Shown here: positions 16,004 to 24,073 of the stretch, piece after piece
Position numbering within the stretch: position 1 is the stretch's first letter
How the letters are laid out: each line of letters begins with the position of its first letter
DNA from: an uncultured Chitinophagaceae bacterium
Lineage (GTDB): Bacteria > Bacteroidota > Bacteroidia > Chitinophagales > Chitinophagaceae
Reading direction: 5' to 3'
Length of the DNA stretch: 24,188 nucleotides
NCBI GenBank assembly: GCA_934502905.1
Contig: CAKSVK010000036.1
Location: 1-24,188, forward strand
The notes under the pieces: generated by a model
Databases searched by the model: none
What the model saw: only the letters and a program-made list of their open reading frames with translations
Told to the model about the DNA's origin: nothing
Position numbers and translations under genes: made by a program

Positions 16004-17128
16004 ATGCTACAAAGGGCTTTATACAACAATATCCTGGCAAATACAGGTAAGCAAAAAGTAAGCATTTTGCTGGGGGCGAGACGGGTAGGTAAAACGCATT
16101 TATTGCAGCAAATCAAAAACGACACACCGAAAAGTTGTCTTTGGTTGAATGGCGAAGATGAAATCGTAGCTACTGTTCTCGAAGAAAGAAGTATTGCTAA
16201 CTACAAAACCCTTTTGCAAGGCTATGAACTGCTGATAATAGATGAAGCGCAATATATAAATGATATAAGCAGAAAAGTAAAGCTCATGATCGATGAGATA
16301 AGCCCCCTGCATATTATCATTACAGGCTCAAGTGCTTTTGACATGCAGCAGACCGGTGAGCCGCTGACAGGTCGTAGCATTACCTATACCATGTTCCCGG
16401 TGGCACAAATGGAGCTGGTAAAACAGGAAAATCTTATTCAAACAAAAGAACTTTTGAGTGAACGGCTGGTATTTGGCAGCTACCCCGAAGTAATTACATT
16501 ACCTACGCTTGCTGAAAAGCAGGAATATCTTTTTGAATTGATCAATACTTACCTTTTAAAAGATATATTGGCATTTGAAAATATAAGAAACCCGCAAAAG
16601 CTGAAGGATTTGCTGGTATTGCTGGCTTACCAGATTGGCGGCGAAGTCTCCTTTGACGAATTGGGCAGGCAATTGGGGCTTAGCAAGAATACAGTTGAGC
16701 GGTACTTAGACCTGCTTAGCAAAGTGTTTGTAATATATAATCGAAGGGGATACAGCAGAAATTTAAGGAAAGAAGTAACGAAAAGCAGCCGATGGTATTT
16801 TTATGATAATGGTATACGCAATGCACTTATCAGCAACTTTAATTTGCCTGCATTGCGACAGGACATGGGCATGTTGTGGGAAAATTATATTGCAACCGAA
16901 CGGTTGAAGTATAATACATACAACCATCTTTTTGTGAACAGTTATTTCTGGCGTACATACGACCAACAGGAAATAGACCTGGTAGAAGAGCAAAATACAG
17001 CACTCAATGCTTATGAGTTTAAGTGGAAACAGGATAAAGCAAAAATTCCGGTTGCATTTGCAAAAGCATATCCGGGCGTTTCGTTTTCGGTAATACATTC
17101 GAACAACTATCTCCATTTTATTACCTGA
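16004..17128 (+). CDS. AAA ATPase with DUF4143 (AAA_14 family)
   Basis: 374 residues. The ATPase domain (~1-150) has Walker A G-A-R-R-V-G-K-T (24-31), Walker B L-L-I-I-D-E-A-Q with Asp80-Glu81, and a sensor segment I-I-I-T-G-S-S (~104-110). A winged helix follows at ~213-240 (SFDELGRQLGLSKNTVERYL). The C-terminal DUF4143 part contains E323-I-D325 and Y-E338-F-K340, which resemble a PD-(D/E)xK nuclease motif. These proteins are common, patchily distributed and often next to direct repeats; their function is poorly known, and defence or mobile roles have been suggested. The flanking features here, 32-bp repeats upstream and a repeat region downstream, support an accessory gene. Autoregulation through the repeats via the winged helix is inference. 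Confidence 0.88.
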   Translation: MLQRALYNNILANTGKQKVSILLGARRVGKTHLLQQIKNDTPKSCLWLNGEDEIVATVLEERSIANYKTLLQGYELLIIDEAQYINDISRKVKLMIDEISPLHIIITGSSAFDMQQTGEPLTGRSITYTMFPVAQMELVKQENLIQTKELLSERLVFGSYPEVITLPTLAEKQEYLFELINTYLLKDILAFENIRNPQKLKDLLVLLAYQIGGEVSFDELGRQLGLSKNTVERYLDLLSKVFVIYNRRGYSRNLRKEVTKSSRWYFYDNGIRNALISNFNLPALRQDMGMLWENYIATERLKYNTYNHLFVNSYFWRTYDQQEIDLVEEQNTALNAYEFKWKQDKAKIPVAFAKAYPGVSFSVIHSNNYLHFIT

Positions 17129-17141
17129 TATATGTATGTTC

Positions 17142-17419
17142 CTGCAGGAGGAGACATTGCGGAGAACGAAAGGGAGCCGTACGCTATTATCCATCGAGCG
17201 TTGCGTGGGGACACGCAACGGGGCGGCGGAACTGTTGTTGGTGAAGCCGGCACGCATATCTTACGTCCAACGTCAACAACGGCGGGAGTGCGATGCCCCG
17301 GCACGTGTTGCTTTGGAATATTACCATTGTTGGTGATGCTGCATACATGTTGCTCATGAACAGCAGCGAGGTTCCTCACCCCGCCAGGGTATTGCAAGAG
17401 GAGACATTCGGAGTACGGA
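17142..17419. repeat. Structured intergenic element bounded by ~28-bp direct repeats
   Basis: Near-identical ~28-base repeats (17142-17170 and 17392-17419, sharing GAGGAGACATT and CGGAG-ACG, about 25 of 29 positions) lie 250 bases apart. Between them are a perfect 9-bp hairpin with a GGGA tetraloop (CGTTGCGTG 17199-17207, CACGCAACG 17212-17220) and an internal direct repeat TTGTTGGTGAAGC/TTGTTGGTGATGC (17235, 17327). There is also a repeated CCGGCACG (17247, 17298), possible GGGGC/GCCCC pairing, and a small GAGG-TT-CCTC hairpin. No transposase is present. The short open frames crossing it show no domain. It may be a dispersed non-coding repeat or structured RNA; the type is not identified. 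Confidence 0.5.
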
Positions 17420-17442
17420 TCTATCTGGGTGTATGTCAATTT

Positions 17443-17476
17443 TTTGTCAAACTGTCCGTATTCGGTTTACTCTTTG
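17443..17476 (+). promoter_or_regulatory. Candidate promoter of the MFS transporter gene
   Basis: TTTG (17443-17446) is followed after 21 bases by TACTCTTTG (17468-17476), one base longer than TAnnTTTG. It lies 26 bases before the preferred start at 17503. Confidence 0.35.
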
Positions 17477-17502
17477 CATCTTTGCACCCTTATACTCATC
17501 AG

Positions 17503-18726
17503 ATGGGGACTACAAAGAATGCTGCGATCGGCTTTATATTTATAACGCTTACGATTGATGTGATTGGATGGGGGCTGATCATTCCTGTGATGCCCGAGCT
17601 GTTGGTAGAGCTAAAACATATTCCCTTAAATGAAACCAGCAAATATGGCGGATACCTGGTATCGGTGTTTGCAGCCATGCAGTTTTTATTTGCTCCGCTC
17701 ATGGGAAACCTGAGTGACCGGTTTGGCAGGAGACCGGTCATACTTATTTCATTACTTGGATTTTGTGTTGATTATATCATATTGGCCCTTGCGCACAATT
17801 ATGAGCTGCTCTTTGCAGGACGTATATTGGCAGGTATCACAGGTGCCAGCTTTACAGCTGCCAGCGCTTATATTGCCGATATAAGCACCGACGAGAACCG
17901 TGCCAAAAACTTCGGGCTCATCGGCGCTGCATTTGGTCTTGGCTTTGTGCTCGGACCCGCGCTGGGTGGACTGCTTGCCGGCTGGGGGCTGCGGGCGCCG
18001 TTTTATGCCGCAGCTATCCTTTGCTTTGTAAACTTTCTCTACGGTTATTTTGTATTGCCAGAATCATTAAAGCAGGAGAACAGGCGGCCGTTTGAGTGGA
18101 AAAAAGCAAACCCGGTCGGCTCATTGATGTTTTTACGGAAGCATACAACCATCGCCGGGCTGGTAATTGCCTTTGTTTGCATCTATCTTGCCGCCCATGC
18201 CGTGCAAAGCAACTGGAACTATTTTACGATGTACGTTTTTGATTGGACGGAAAAGCAGGTAGGCTTTTCCCTCGCGATAGTAGGTATCCTGGTGGCTGCT
18301 GTGCAGGGCGGGCTTATCCGTTTTGTTAACCCCAGGCTGGGTGATGAAAGAAGCGCTTATGCTGGATTGTTGCTGTATGCCATAGGACTGACACTATTTG
18401 CCTTTGCTACCCAAAGCTGGATGATGTATGTGTTCCTTATACCTTATTGCCTGGGAGGCATCTCCGGCCCTGCGTTACAATCTATCATTACCAAACACGT
18501 TCCCAAAAATGAACAGGGGCTGCTGCAGGGAAGCCTCACCAGTCTTATGAGCCTGACTTCGATTTTTGGTCCGCTGATCATGACGAGACTTTTTTATTAT
18601 GCCACTCTCAGGGAGTCCACTATTCATTTCCCCGGTGCGCCCTTTTTGCTGGGCGCTGTGCTTATGCTGGTAAGTATCTTTCTTTCCTGGCGGGTTTTAA
18701 GTAAAGAGCGGAAAGGGAATACATGA
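17503..18726 (+). CDS. TCR/Tet-type MFS drug exporter
   Basis: 407 residues with about 12 hydrophobic segments, matching MFS DHA1 proteins of the tetracycline-resistance (TCR/Tet) group. MFS motif A is present between helices 2 and 3 (G-N-L-S-D-R-F-G-R-R-P). The helix 5 antiporter motif region G-A-A-F-G-L-G-F-V-L-G-P-A-L-G-G marks it as a drug:H+ antiporter type. The early I-D-V-I-G-W-G-L-I-I-P-V-M-P segment of helix 1 is also typical. The start at 17503 is chosen because residues from it begin directly at helix 1. The longer frame from 17293 would add 70 residues encoded by the upstream repeat element. Actual substrate is unknown; many chromosomal members do not give tetracycline resistance. 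Confidence 0.9.
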   Translation: MGTTKNAAIGFIFITLTIDVIGWGLIIPVMPELLVELKHIPLNETSKYGGYLVSVFAAMQFLFAPLMGNLSDRFGRRPVILISLLGFCVDYIILALAHNYELLFAGRILAGITGASFTAASAYIADISTDENRAKNFGLIGAAFGLGFVLGPALGGLLAGWGLRAPFYAAAILCFVNFLYGYFVLPESLKQENRRPFEWKKANPVGSLMFLRKHTTIAGLVIAFVCIYLAAHAVQSNWNYFTMYVFDWTEKQVGFSLAIVGILVAAVQGGLIRFVNPRLGDERSAYAGLLLYAIGLTLFAFATQSWMMYVFLIPYCLGGISGPALQSIITKHVPKNEQGLLQGSLTSLMSLTSIFGPLIMTRLFYYATLRESTIHFPGAPFLLGAVLMLVSIFLSWRVLSKERKGNT

Positions 18727-19078
18727 TGCACAATTGCAGGGATGTGCTGACTGCTGCACGCGGGCAAATGTCATATGCCGGAGACGTATTTTGTATTCGG
18801 TGAGAAAAAATTCTCATTGCGGCACAGTCAGAGATAAACGAATTCGTAATAAAAGTTCAAATCTTATCAGGCGGGTATCCCGTCCGTAGTGTCTGCTACG
18901 GCTATGGTGCCCCGCCGACCGGAAAATTTGCCCAGGTCGAAAACTTGGATACTCCCTGTTTCGGTAGCATTTATTTCGCAAATTGTATTATATTTATTTG
19001 CATGTTTATCCGGGATCTTGCTGTGGCTGTCGAGTTCTGTGGTACGGACCTGTCTCGCTGATACTGCCTTAACCAAAT
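18727..19078. other. 352-base intergenic region with hairpins
   Basis: No gene is supported; open frames on both strands lack domains and run into the kinase gene. A small perfect hairpin TGAGAA-AAAA-TTCTCA (18801-18816) may end the MFS transcript. A nested structure lies at 18870-18916: GGCGGG (18870-18875) can pair with CCCGCC (18911-18916), enclosing CCGTAG-TGTCTG-CTACGG (18884-18901). No TAnnTTTG promoter was found for the kinase gene. Confidence 0.5.
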
Positions 19079-20917
19079 ATGAAAATGGCTAAAGTCATAG
19101 CGCTTGCTGCATGGTTATGCTTTACGCCTGTGTCTTCTTTTGCTCAAGAAATTTCTGACAGCCTGTACTCTTTCTCTTCTGCTACACCCCCGGCTGTTAT
19201 TCATGTTAAGCCTTCGGAACTTCATTATTCTCCTTACAATGGTCAGAAGATAGACTTTGGAATCATTACCCATAACAAATGGTGTTATATCGTTGTCAAA
19301 GCAGCACTTCCTGCGGGAGCGGAATATATATTGTCTATAGACAATACGAGCATTGACAGCGTATTGCTTTTCCGGCTGACAGGCAATACCTGGCAAGCAG
19401 CGTATACCGGTGGGAATCTTGTTCCGTATGATCGTAATAGAAAATATGTATGGCATACAATACCGCTCAGTCCGGTTGAAGGAAGAACCTGTATCCTAGC
19501 AGCATTTCATGACCAGGGTAAGAATATCAATGTGGGGTATAAGATCATGAAGGCAAGCGACCTGGATAAGCGCTATGCCGGATTCGACAGGCTGATCTGG
19601 TTTTACATGGGGGGTATATTCCTTATCCTTGCTGCTGTGGTATATGGCTGGTTTGTTTTCAGGAATACCGTATTGCCATATTATGCCCTGTATATACTGA
19701 GCGTTACTGCGTGGATACTGGCACATTACGGCTATTTGTATCCAATGTTATATCCCCGCTTTCCTGTGCTCAACGGTATCGCAAAACCACTCTCTATTTC
19801 CTGCGGATTGCTGTTTTTCAGCATGCTTTTACGTACGCTGTTCAGGCAAATGCTGCAAAAGGATGAAGTCAGTCGTTCCATATTAAAGTATATCATGTGG
19901 TTGGGTGTTATGATGCCGGTTACATTGATCGCATATCTTGTGTTGCCTAAAGAAGCGTATATGCCCGCATTATTTAATGTAGGGTGGCACAGTTACTTTG
20001 CAGTATCATTTATATGCATACTGCTGGTGCTGACGCGGTTATTTGAAAAAGATGCGACAGCCAGGTTATTTGCACTAGCAATGGGCATCATGGCGGCCAT
20101 GGCAATCCAGCAGGTGTTGTCCAACGCAGGATTTTTTTATAATTACATGCTGAATGAGCATGGTATGTTGCTTGCCAGCATGGCTGAAATACTGGTGCTT
20201 ACTTTCGCTACTTTCCGGAATATATGGGAGGAAAAAAAGCGTATATCCATGCAGGTTGTGCAATTGCAGGAAGAATACTCCCGTGCCCTGGAACAACTGG
20301 TAACGGTTCAGGATAATGAACGCAAAAGAATTGCCGGTGAGCTGCATGACAGCATAGGCCCCATGCTGGCAGCCATTAAAATAAATTTCCAGCGTGCCAT
20401 GAAAGCAAAAGCTCCCAACCCACCCGATGCCCTGGTCGCCAAAACGGAGGATATCATAGACAGCTCGATGGCTGAGATCAGGAATATCTCCCACCAGCTG
20501 ATGCCGAAGGGGTTATCGGCTAAGGGGCTGGCAGCTTCCCTGTCTGAGTATATCGGTAATATACGGGAGGTATACCATGTACCTGTTGACTTTAAGCATA
20601 ACATAACGGTTGCTTTACCGCCGGATGCGCAATTGAATGTGTACAGGATCATGAGTGAACTTACCCTGAATGCTGCGAAGCACGGTCGGGCGTCCTGCAT
20701 TTCAGTATTCCTTGAAACCCCTGACGGAGCTATCATTGCGACGGTAGCGGATGACGGACGGGGATTTGATCCCGGACAGGTGAACGGTTCTTCTCTCGGA
20801 CTTAAAAATATTGCCAGCCGTGTAGGGTACCTGAAAGGGACGATGCAAATAACATCTGCTGCGGAAAAGGGTACATGTATTGCAATAACGATACCCCAGG
20901 GTGATTCCGGGGTTTGA
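19079..20917 (+). CDS. 7TM sensor histidine kinase (7TMR-DISM type)
   Basis: 612 residues. A signal peptide (~1-22) precedes a periplasmic beta-sandwich sensor domain (~25-165, 7TMR-DISMED2-like). Seven hydrophobic helices lie between ~173 and 380 (7TMR-DISM). A coiled linker (~383-412) leads to a HisKA_3 dimerisation domain with the phospho-acceptor His423 in E-L-H-D-S-I-G-P. The HATPase domain has the N box E-L-T-L-N-A-A-K-H (Asn531), the G1 box D-D-G-R-G-F-D (558-564) and S-S-L-G-L-K-N-I (571-578). HisKA_3 kinases pair with NarL/LuxR-type regulators, and one lies convergently just downstream, so the two are probably cognate. The ligand is unknown; such sensor domains are thought to bind carbohydrate-like or other small molecules. 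Confidence 0.93.
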   Translation: MKMAKVIALAAWLCFTPVSSFAQEISDSLYSFSSATPPAVIHVKPSELHYSPYNGQKIDFGIITHNKWCYIVVKAALPAGAEYILSIDNTSIDSVLLFRLTGNTWQAAYTGGNLVPYDRNRKYVWHTIPLSPVEGRTCILAAFHDQGKNINVGYKIMKASDLDKRYAGFDRLIWFYMGGIFLILAAVVYGWFVFRNTVLPYYALYILSVTAWILAHYGYLYPMLYPRFPVLNGIAKPLSISCGLLFFSMLLRTLFRQMLQKDEVSRSILKYIMWLGVMMPVTLIAYLVLPKEAYMPALFNVGWHSYFAVSFICILLVLTRLFEKDATARLFALAMGIMAAMAIQQVLSNAGFFYNYMLNEHGMLLASMAEILVLTFATFRNIWEEKKRISMQVVQLQEEYSRALEQLVTVQDNERKRIAGELHDSIGPMLAAIKINFQRAMKAKAPNPPDALVAKTEDIIDSSMAEIRNISHQLMPKGLSAKGLAASLSEYIGNIREVYHVPVDFKHNITVALPPDAQLNVYRIMSELTLNAAKHGRASCISVFLETPDGAIIATVADDGRGFDPGQVNGSSLGLKNIASRVGYLKGTMQITSAAEKGTCIAITIPQGDSGV

Positions 20918-21110
20918 ATCCTAAGGAATGGAAAGCAGCTGCAGTCCTCAGGTTTCAGACTGAAAGGCATGCGATAAGCTTATTGTTTATAGTCCGCCTT
21001 TCACGTTGCACCTTTGTCTTTTATCGTTTCTTACAATCATGATCGTCGTTGAAGAGCGAGGGCTTTCCCCGGGCATCCTTCCGCCGCGGCAGAGAGACCG
21101 GGAAAGTGTT
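20918..21110. other. Convergent intergenic region between kinase and regulator
   Basis: 193 bases with small dyads: TTTCAGACTGAAA (20952-20964) and a longer stem CTTTCCC (21063-21069) with GGGAAAG (21100-21106) over a 30-base loop, followed by TGTTTTAC. Either could help terminate the kinase transcript; neither is a canonical terminator. Confidence 0.3.
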
Positions 21111-21749
21111 TTACAACTTTACCAACCCCATAGCATTTGCCTTCAATAACAGCCCGATCCGGTTTTTTACATTGAACTTTTCAAATAGCCTTGCCCGGTA
21201 GGTATCCACGGTAGATTCGCTCAGGAACATTTTTTCCGCGATCTCTGTATAGCTCAGGTCCGTACACATATATTGCAACAGCTCCTTTTCCCTTTCTTTC
21301 AGCTCAGGAACCGCCTCTGTATTCTTTTTTGATATCTGCCGGCTGATCTGTCTGGTGATCAGCGGTGTATAATAAAACCCGTATTTCACAATGGATTGAA
21401 GAGCGCTGAAAAGCTCTTCTGCGCTTACACTTTTCAGTAAATATCCTTTCACGCCGTATTGCAGCATCTTGATAACGCTGGTATCATCATTTTCCATAGT
21501 AAGCGCCAGCGTATGTACCGGCATATTGTTTTGAAACAGCCATTCTGCTACTTCAATGCCGTTTTTCCCCGGCATGTTAATATCCAGCAGCAATATGGCA
21601 GGCGTTTTCCCGGGATCCTGCATTATTTCAACAGCTTCATTACCGTCCTGTGCTGTCCATATTACACTGAACCCCTCAAGGTCGTTGATGAGGGATTCCA
21701 GTGAATCGCAGAATATCCTATGATCATCGGCAATGGCTACGGTAGTCAT
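21111..21749 (-). CDS. NarL/LuxR-type response regulator
   Basis: 212 residues. The receiver domain (~1-120) has the acidic pair Asp8-Asp9, phospho-acceptor Asp56 (L-L-L-D-I-N-M-P-G), Thr84 (L-A-L-T-M) and Lys106 (Y-L-L-K-S), so it is complete. The C-terminal LuxR helix-turn-helix (~148-210) includes ELKEREKELLQYMCTDLSY, then T-E-I-A-E-K-M-F-L-S-E-S-T-V-D-T-Y. It should act as a phosphorylation-controlled DNA-binding regulator, probably a partner of the convergent HisKA_3 kinase. Targets are not visible; the divergent small outer-membrane protein gene at 22009 is a reasonable candidate by position only. Confidence 0.93.
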   Translation of the reverse strand: MTTVAIADDHRIFCDSLESLINDLEGFSVIWTAQDGNEAVEIMQDPGKTPAILLLDINMPGKNGIEVAEWLFQNNMPVHTLALTMENDDTSVIKMLQYGVKGYLLKSVSAEELFSALQSIVKYGFYYTPLITRQISRQISKKNTEAVPELKEREKELLQYMCTDLSYTEIAEKMFLSESTVDTYRARLFEKFNVKNRIGLLLKANAMGLVKL

Positions 21750-21869
21750 TTTTTCAGCAATAGGTATTAAAGGTACTGAAGATTATAAAGGGGAAAACAT
21801 GAAAGCTATCATGGTTTTTCCTGACAGAATTGTAGGATTTTTCCTGATAAACGCATAGAAGTGGAAGAG

Positions 21870-21877
21870 TAGTTTTG
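21870..21877 (+). promoter_or_regulatory. Possible -7 box for the small outer-membrane protein gene
   Basis: TAGTTTTG fits TAnnTTTG but has no TTTG at the -33 distance and would give a leader of about 125 bases. Weak. Confidence 0.2.
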
Positions 21878-22008
21878 AAACAGCAAATTTGATCTGCATA
21901 GCAACCGGTAACAGATCCCTTTACAATATACAATATCTTCTGAAGCGCCTCCTGCCGTACCGTTCCTGTTATATATCCTTTTCTTAAAAACAACAATAAT
22001 ATACCATT

Positions 22009-22755
22009 ATGAGACGCTTTTGTTTTATGCTTATCTGCCCCTTTATTTTCTCCCTTGTCTCTTATGCCCAAACCGACAGTGCCGTTGCAAAACCCTGGAA
22101 ATCGCCTTTTAAAAAAAATTATATCCGGCTGGGTATTGATAAGCTTGGCGGCAGCCTTAACACAGCGGTTACTCCTGCACAAAATATACATGAGGGCAAT
22201 TTTGGAGCAGGTAACGGGTATACGCTGGAATTTGGTCATATCTTTTATTTTTTAGGCAGGAAAAAGCAGCGAATATTTAATGCCGGGCTCGACTGGACTA
22301 TTATCAGTCTTGCCTATAACCCGCTTAACAAATGGGAAGATTACGCTTCCAAAAGAAATGAAAATGTGGATATGGGAACACCGTTCCATGTATCAGCCAG
22401 CTCAAAGCTTGGCCCTATAATAGCCGTTAACCCGGCAGACAAGCTGGTGATAGAAGCCCGGTTTCAGTTGACGTATGCATTGCATTACAATACTTATGAA
22501 TATTATGTAGATAAAGGAAATAACCAGATATATCTCTATGGGTTTGACAGTGACAGCTATTTAGACAACAGGGGTATGGGAACCAATATAGGCGCTACGT
22601 TGCGCTATGGCTTTTTTGGTTTTGCGGTTGACTGGTCAAATGCCAAAATTTCTACCGCTTACTATCTACAGGAAAATCCGCAGCAGGAGGGAATAAACGG
22701 TGCTGAAAAAGTGCCGTATAAGCATTTGCAGGTGAAGTTGAGTTTTACGTTTTAG
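22009..22755 (+). CDS. Small outer-membrane beta-barrel protein, family unknown
   Basis: 248 residues with a signal peptide (~1-20, ending S-Y-A-Q). The mature part alternates polar and aromatic residues in short strands (FNAGLDWTIISLAY, LVIEARFQLTYALHY, GATLRYGFFGFAVDW). It ends with K-L-S-F-T-F, a terminal Phe typical of barrels inserted by BAM. No named family is recognised. It is divergent from the response regulator gene with 259 bases between, so it might be controlled by that system (inference). The start is supported by the signal peptide directly after the ATG. Confidence 0.75.
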   Translation: MRRFCFMLICPFIFSLVSYAQTDSAVAKPWKSPFKKNYIRLGIDKLGGSLNTAVTPAQNIHEGNFGAGNGYTLEFGHIFYFLGRKKQRIFNAGLDWTIISLAYNPLNKWEDYASKRNENVDMGTPFHVSASSKLGPIIAVNPADKLVIEARFQLTYALHYNTYEYYVDKGNNQIYLYGFDSDSYLDNRGMGTNIGATLRYGFFGFAVDWSNAKISTAYYLQENPQQEGINGAEKVPYKHLQVKLSFTF

Positions 22756-22994
22756 GAGGATGATAGGTGAAATAATTACAGAGGTACTACTGAAAAATCT
22801 TGTTGTAGATGGAATTTATTTTAAATGCTTAAAAACGGCTATACCGTTTAAAACAGAATAAACAGCGTAAGCCGGAGAGTTGTGCGCAATGGCAGTAAGA
22901 GACTGTAACAGTGTAAGAATGCACTTGAATAGGGAAGAGTTAGGTCTACAACTATATCAACTTTCTTGATTTTATTCTCAATTAAAACTATAAA

Positions 22995-23318
22995 ATGAGC
23001 ACAATTACATTTATTCTTATCGCAGCGTTTGGTTCGGCTGTGCAAGAAGTAATTCATCTTTATGATTTACGGAATACGCTTCATGAAGAAACTTCAACCT
23101 TTTTAAAATCGTGGAAATATTGGGCAATTACTTTAACCATGGTTATCGTTTCCGGCTTAGGCACATGGATACTTTATGGCGATAATCTCACAATTAAAAG
23201 CGTAGTATTTATTCTTGGGGCTGCCTTTCCACTACTTTTTAAAAAGTTGGTAGCTGGTGCAACTACAAAAGGTCAGACAGAATTAGGTGGGTTTACAATT
23301 AAAGACTACTTCAAATAA
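22995..23318 (+). CDS. Small three-helix membrane protein, partner of the caspase-like gene
   Basis: 107 residues; family not recognised. Three hydrophobic segments (~4-20, 41-60 and 68-85) and a basic/polar C-terminal tail (KGQTELGGFTIKDYFK) indicate an inner-membrane protein. An amphipathic acidic stretch (RNTLHEETSTFLKSW) connects helices 1 and 2. It ends 5 bases before the next gene, so the two are almost certainly one operon. The pair is visibly richer in A+T than the receptor and kinase genes. There is no Shine-Dalgarno; the start is preceded by an A-rich stretch. Possible roles are a membrane-acting effector or an anchor for the downstream protein; neither is established. Confidence 0.7.
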   Translation: MSTITFILIAAFGSAVQEVIHLYDLRNTLHEETSTFLKSWKYWAITLTMVIVSGLGTWILYGDNLTIKSVVFILGAAFPLLFKKLVAGATTKGQTELGGFTIKDYFK

Positions 23319-23323
23319 ACTTT

Positions 23324-24073
23324 ATGAAAGCATTGCTATTATCATTCCTGACTGTTCTATCAATTAATTTGGCATATAACCAAGAGCTAACGTTGTTTGA
23401 CAGACCAAATACGATTATTCTACTTAGTATGCCGGCTAATGAAACTGAATTCAATAACATTTTCAATAGAAGTCCTTCACAACGAGAACTAAACAATATT
23501 GTTACTCTTCTAAATCAGCATAAAGATTTAAAAAACGTTTACGTACTACAAAAACCAAGTGACTTAGACAAAATGATGGAAACCGTTTTAAGCAAAGCGG
23601 ATAGTAAGCAGTATGATGAGTATATCCCAAGAATTGGCTTTTCAGTTGTAGGGCATAATGATGAAGGAGATTTTTATTTTCCTAATGGAGGAACTATGAA
23701 GTTGGAAGATGTGGAAAAAAAATTTCAAGGTATTCCAGGAATGTTTCTTAGTTGTAATGCTCAAAAATATGGAGTTACAGGTGTGGATTATAAACTAACA
23801 TATTCAGAGGCTCTAGGCATAGCAACCGACATTGACGACATCGTAACGGAAATGCACGACAAAAAAGCTTGCAATATTTATTTTGACACACCACGAAAGA
23901 TTGCAACAACAATGATGAAAGCTCTTAACAAGAAGTCAAGAGTAAAATATACCGCCAAATTTTTTGGTGTCGCTGGTGCGCTAACAGGTGGATTTGTTCT
24001 TGTTAAACAACTTGACTCTTCCGAAAATCAACGGGAAACTGATAGCACGGTTAACAACCAAGAAGTAAATTGA
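23324..24073 (+). CDS. Exported or anchored protein with caspase/CHAT-like His-Cys motif
   Basis: 249 residues. The N-terminus (MKALLLSFLTVLSINLAYNQ) looks like a signal peptide. A second hydrophobic stretch (~213-228, F-F-G-V-A-G-A-L-T-G-G-F-V-L-V) near the end may be a membrane anchor. The central region resembles caspase-hemoglobinase folds. A beta-strand ends in F-S-V-V-G-H-N with His111, then D-E-G-D-F-Y-F-P-N-G and an amphipathic helix, and a second strand ends in M-F-L-S-C-N-A with Cys144. This order, His then Cys on neighbouring strands, matches CHAT and caspase proteases, although the His-Cys gap of 33 is short. The family assignment is tentative. It is coupled to the small membrane protein upstream (5-base gap) and is AT-rich (40 G+C in 120 bases at 23341-23460). 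Confidence 0.65.
   Translation: MKALLLSFLTVLSINLAYNQELTLFDRPNTIILLSMPANETEFNNIFNRSPSQRELNNIVTLLNQHKDLKNVYVLQKPSDLDKMMETVLSKADSKQYDEYIPRIGFSVVGHNDEGDFYFPNGGTMKLEDVEKKFQGIPGMFLSCNAQKYGVTGVDYKLTYSEALGIATDIDDIVTEMHDKKACNIYFDTPRKIATTMMKALNKKSRVKYTAKFFGVAGALTGGFVLVKQLDSSENQRETDSTVNNQEVN

Noticed and set aside
17293..17502. 70-residue N-terminal extension of the MFS transporter
   Set aside because: It is encoded by the intergenic repeat element, has no MFS similarity, and the protein from 17503 begins directly at helix 1.
18867..19092. Small overlapping open frames before the kinase gene, one with a hydrophobic stretch
   Set aside because: No start signal or family; the hydrophobic run is short and the plus-strand frame runs past the kinase start.
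22834..22850. AAACGG-CTATA-CCGTTT hairpin as a terminator of the small barrel gene
   Set aside because: On the plus strand it is followed by A residues rather than T, so it is not a convincing terminator in that direction.
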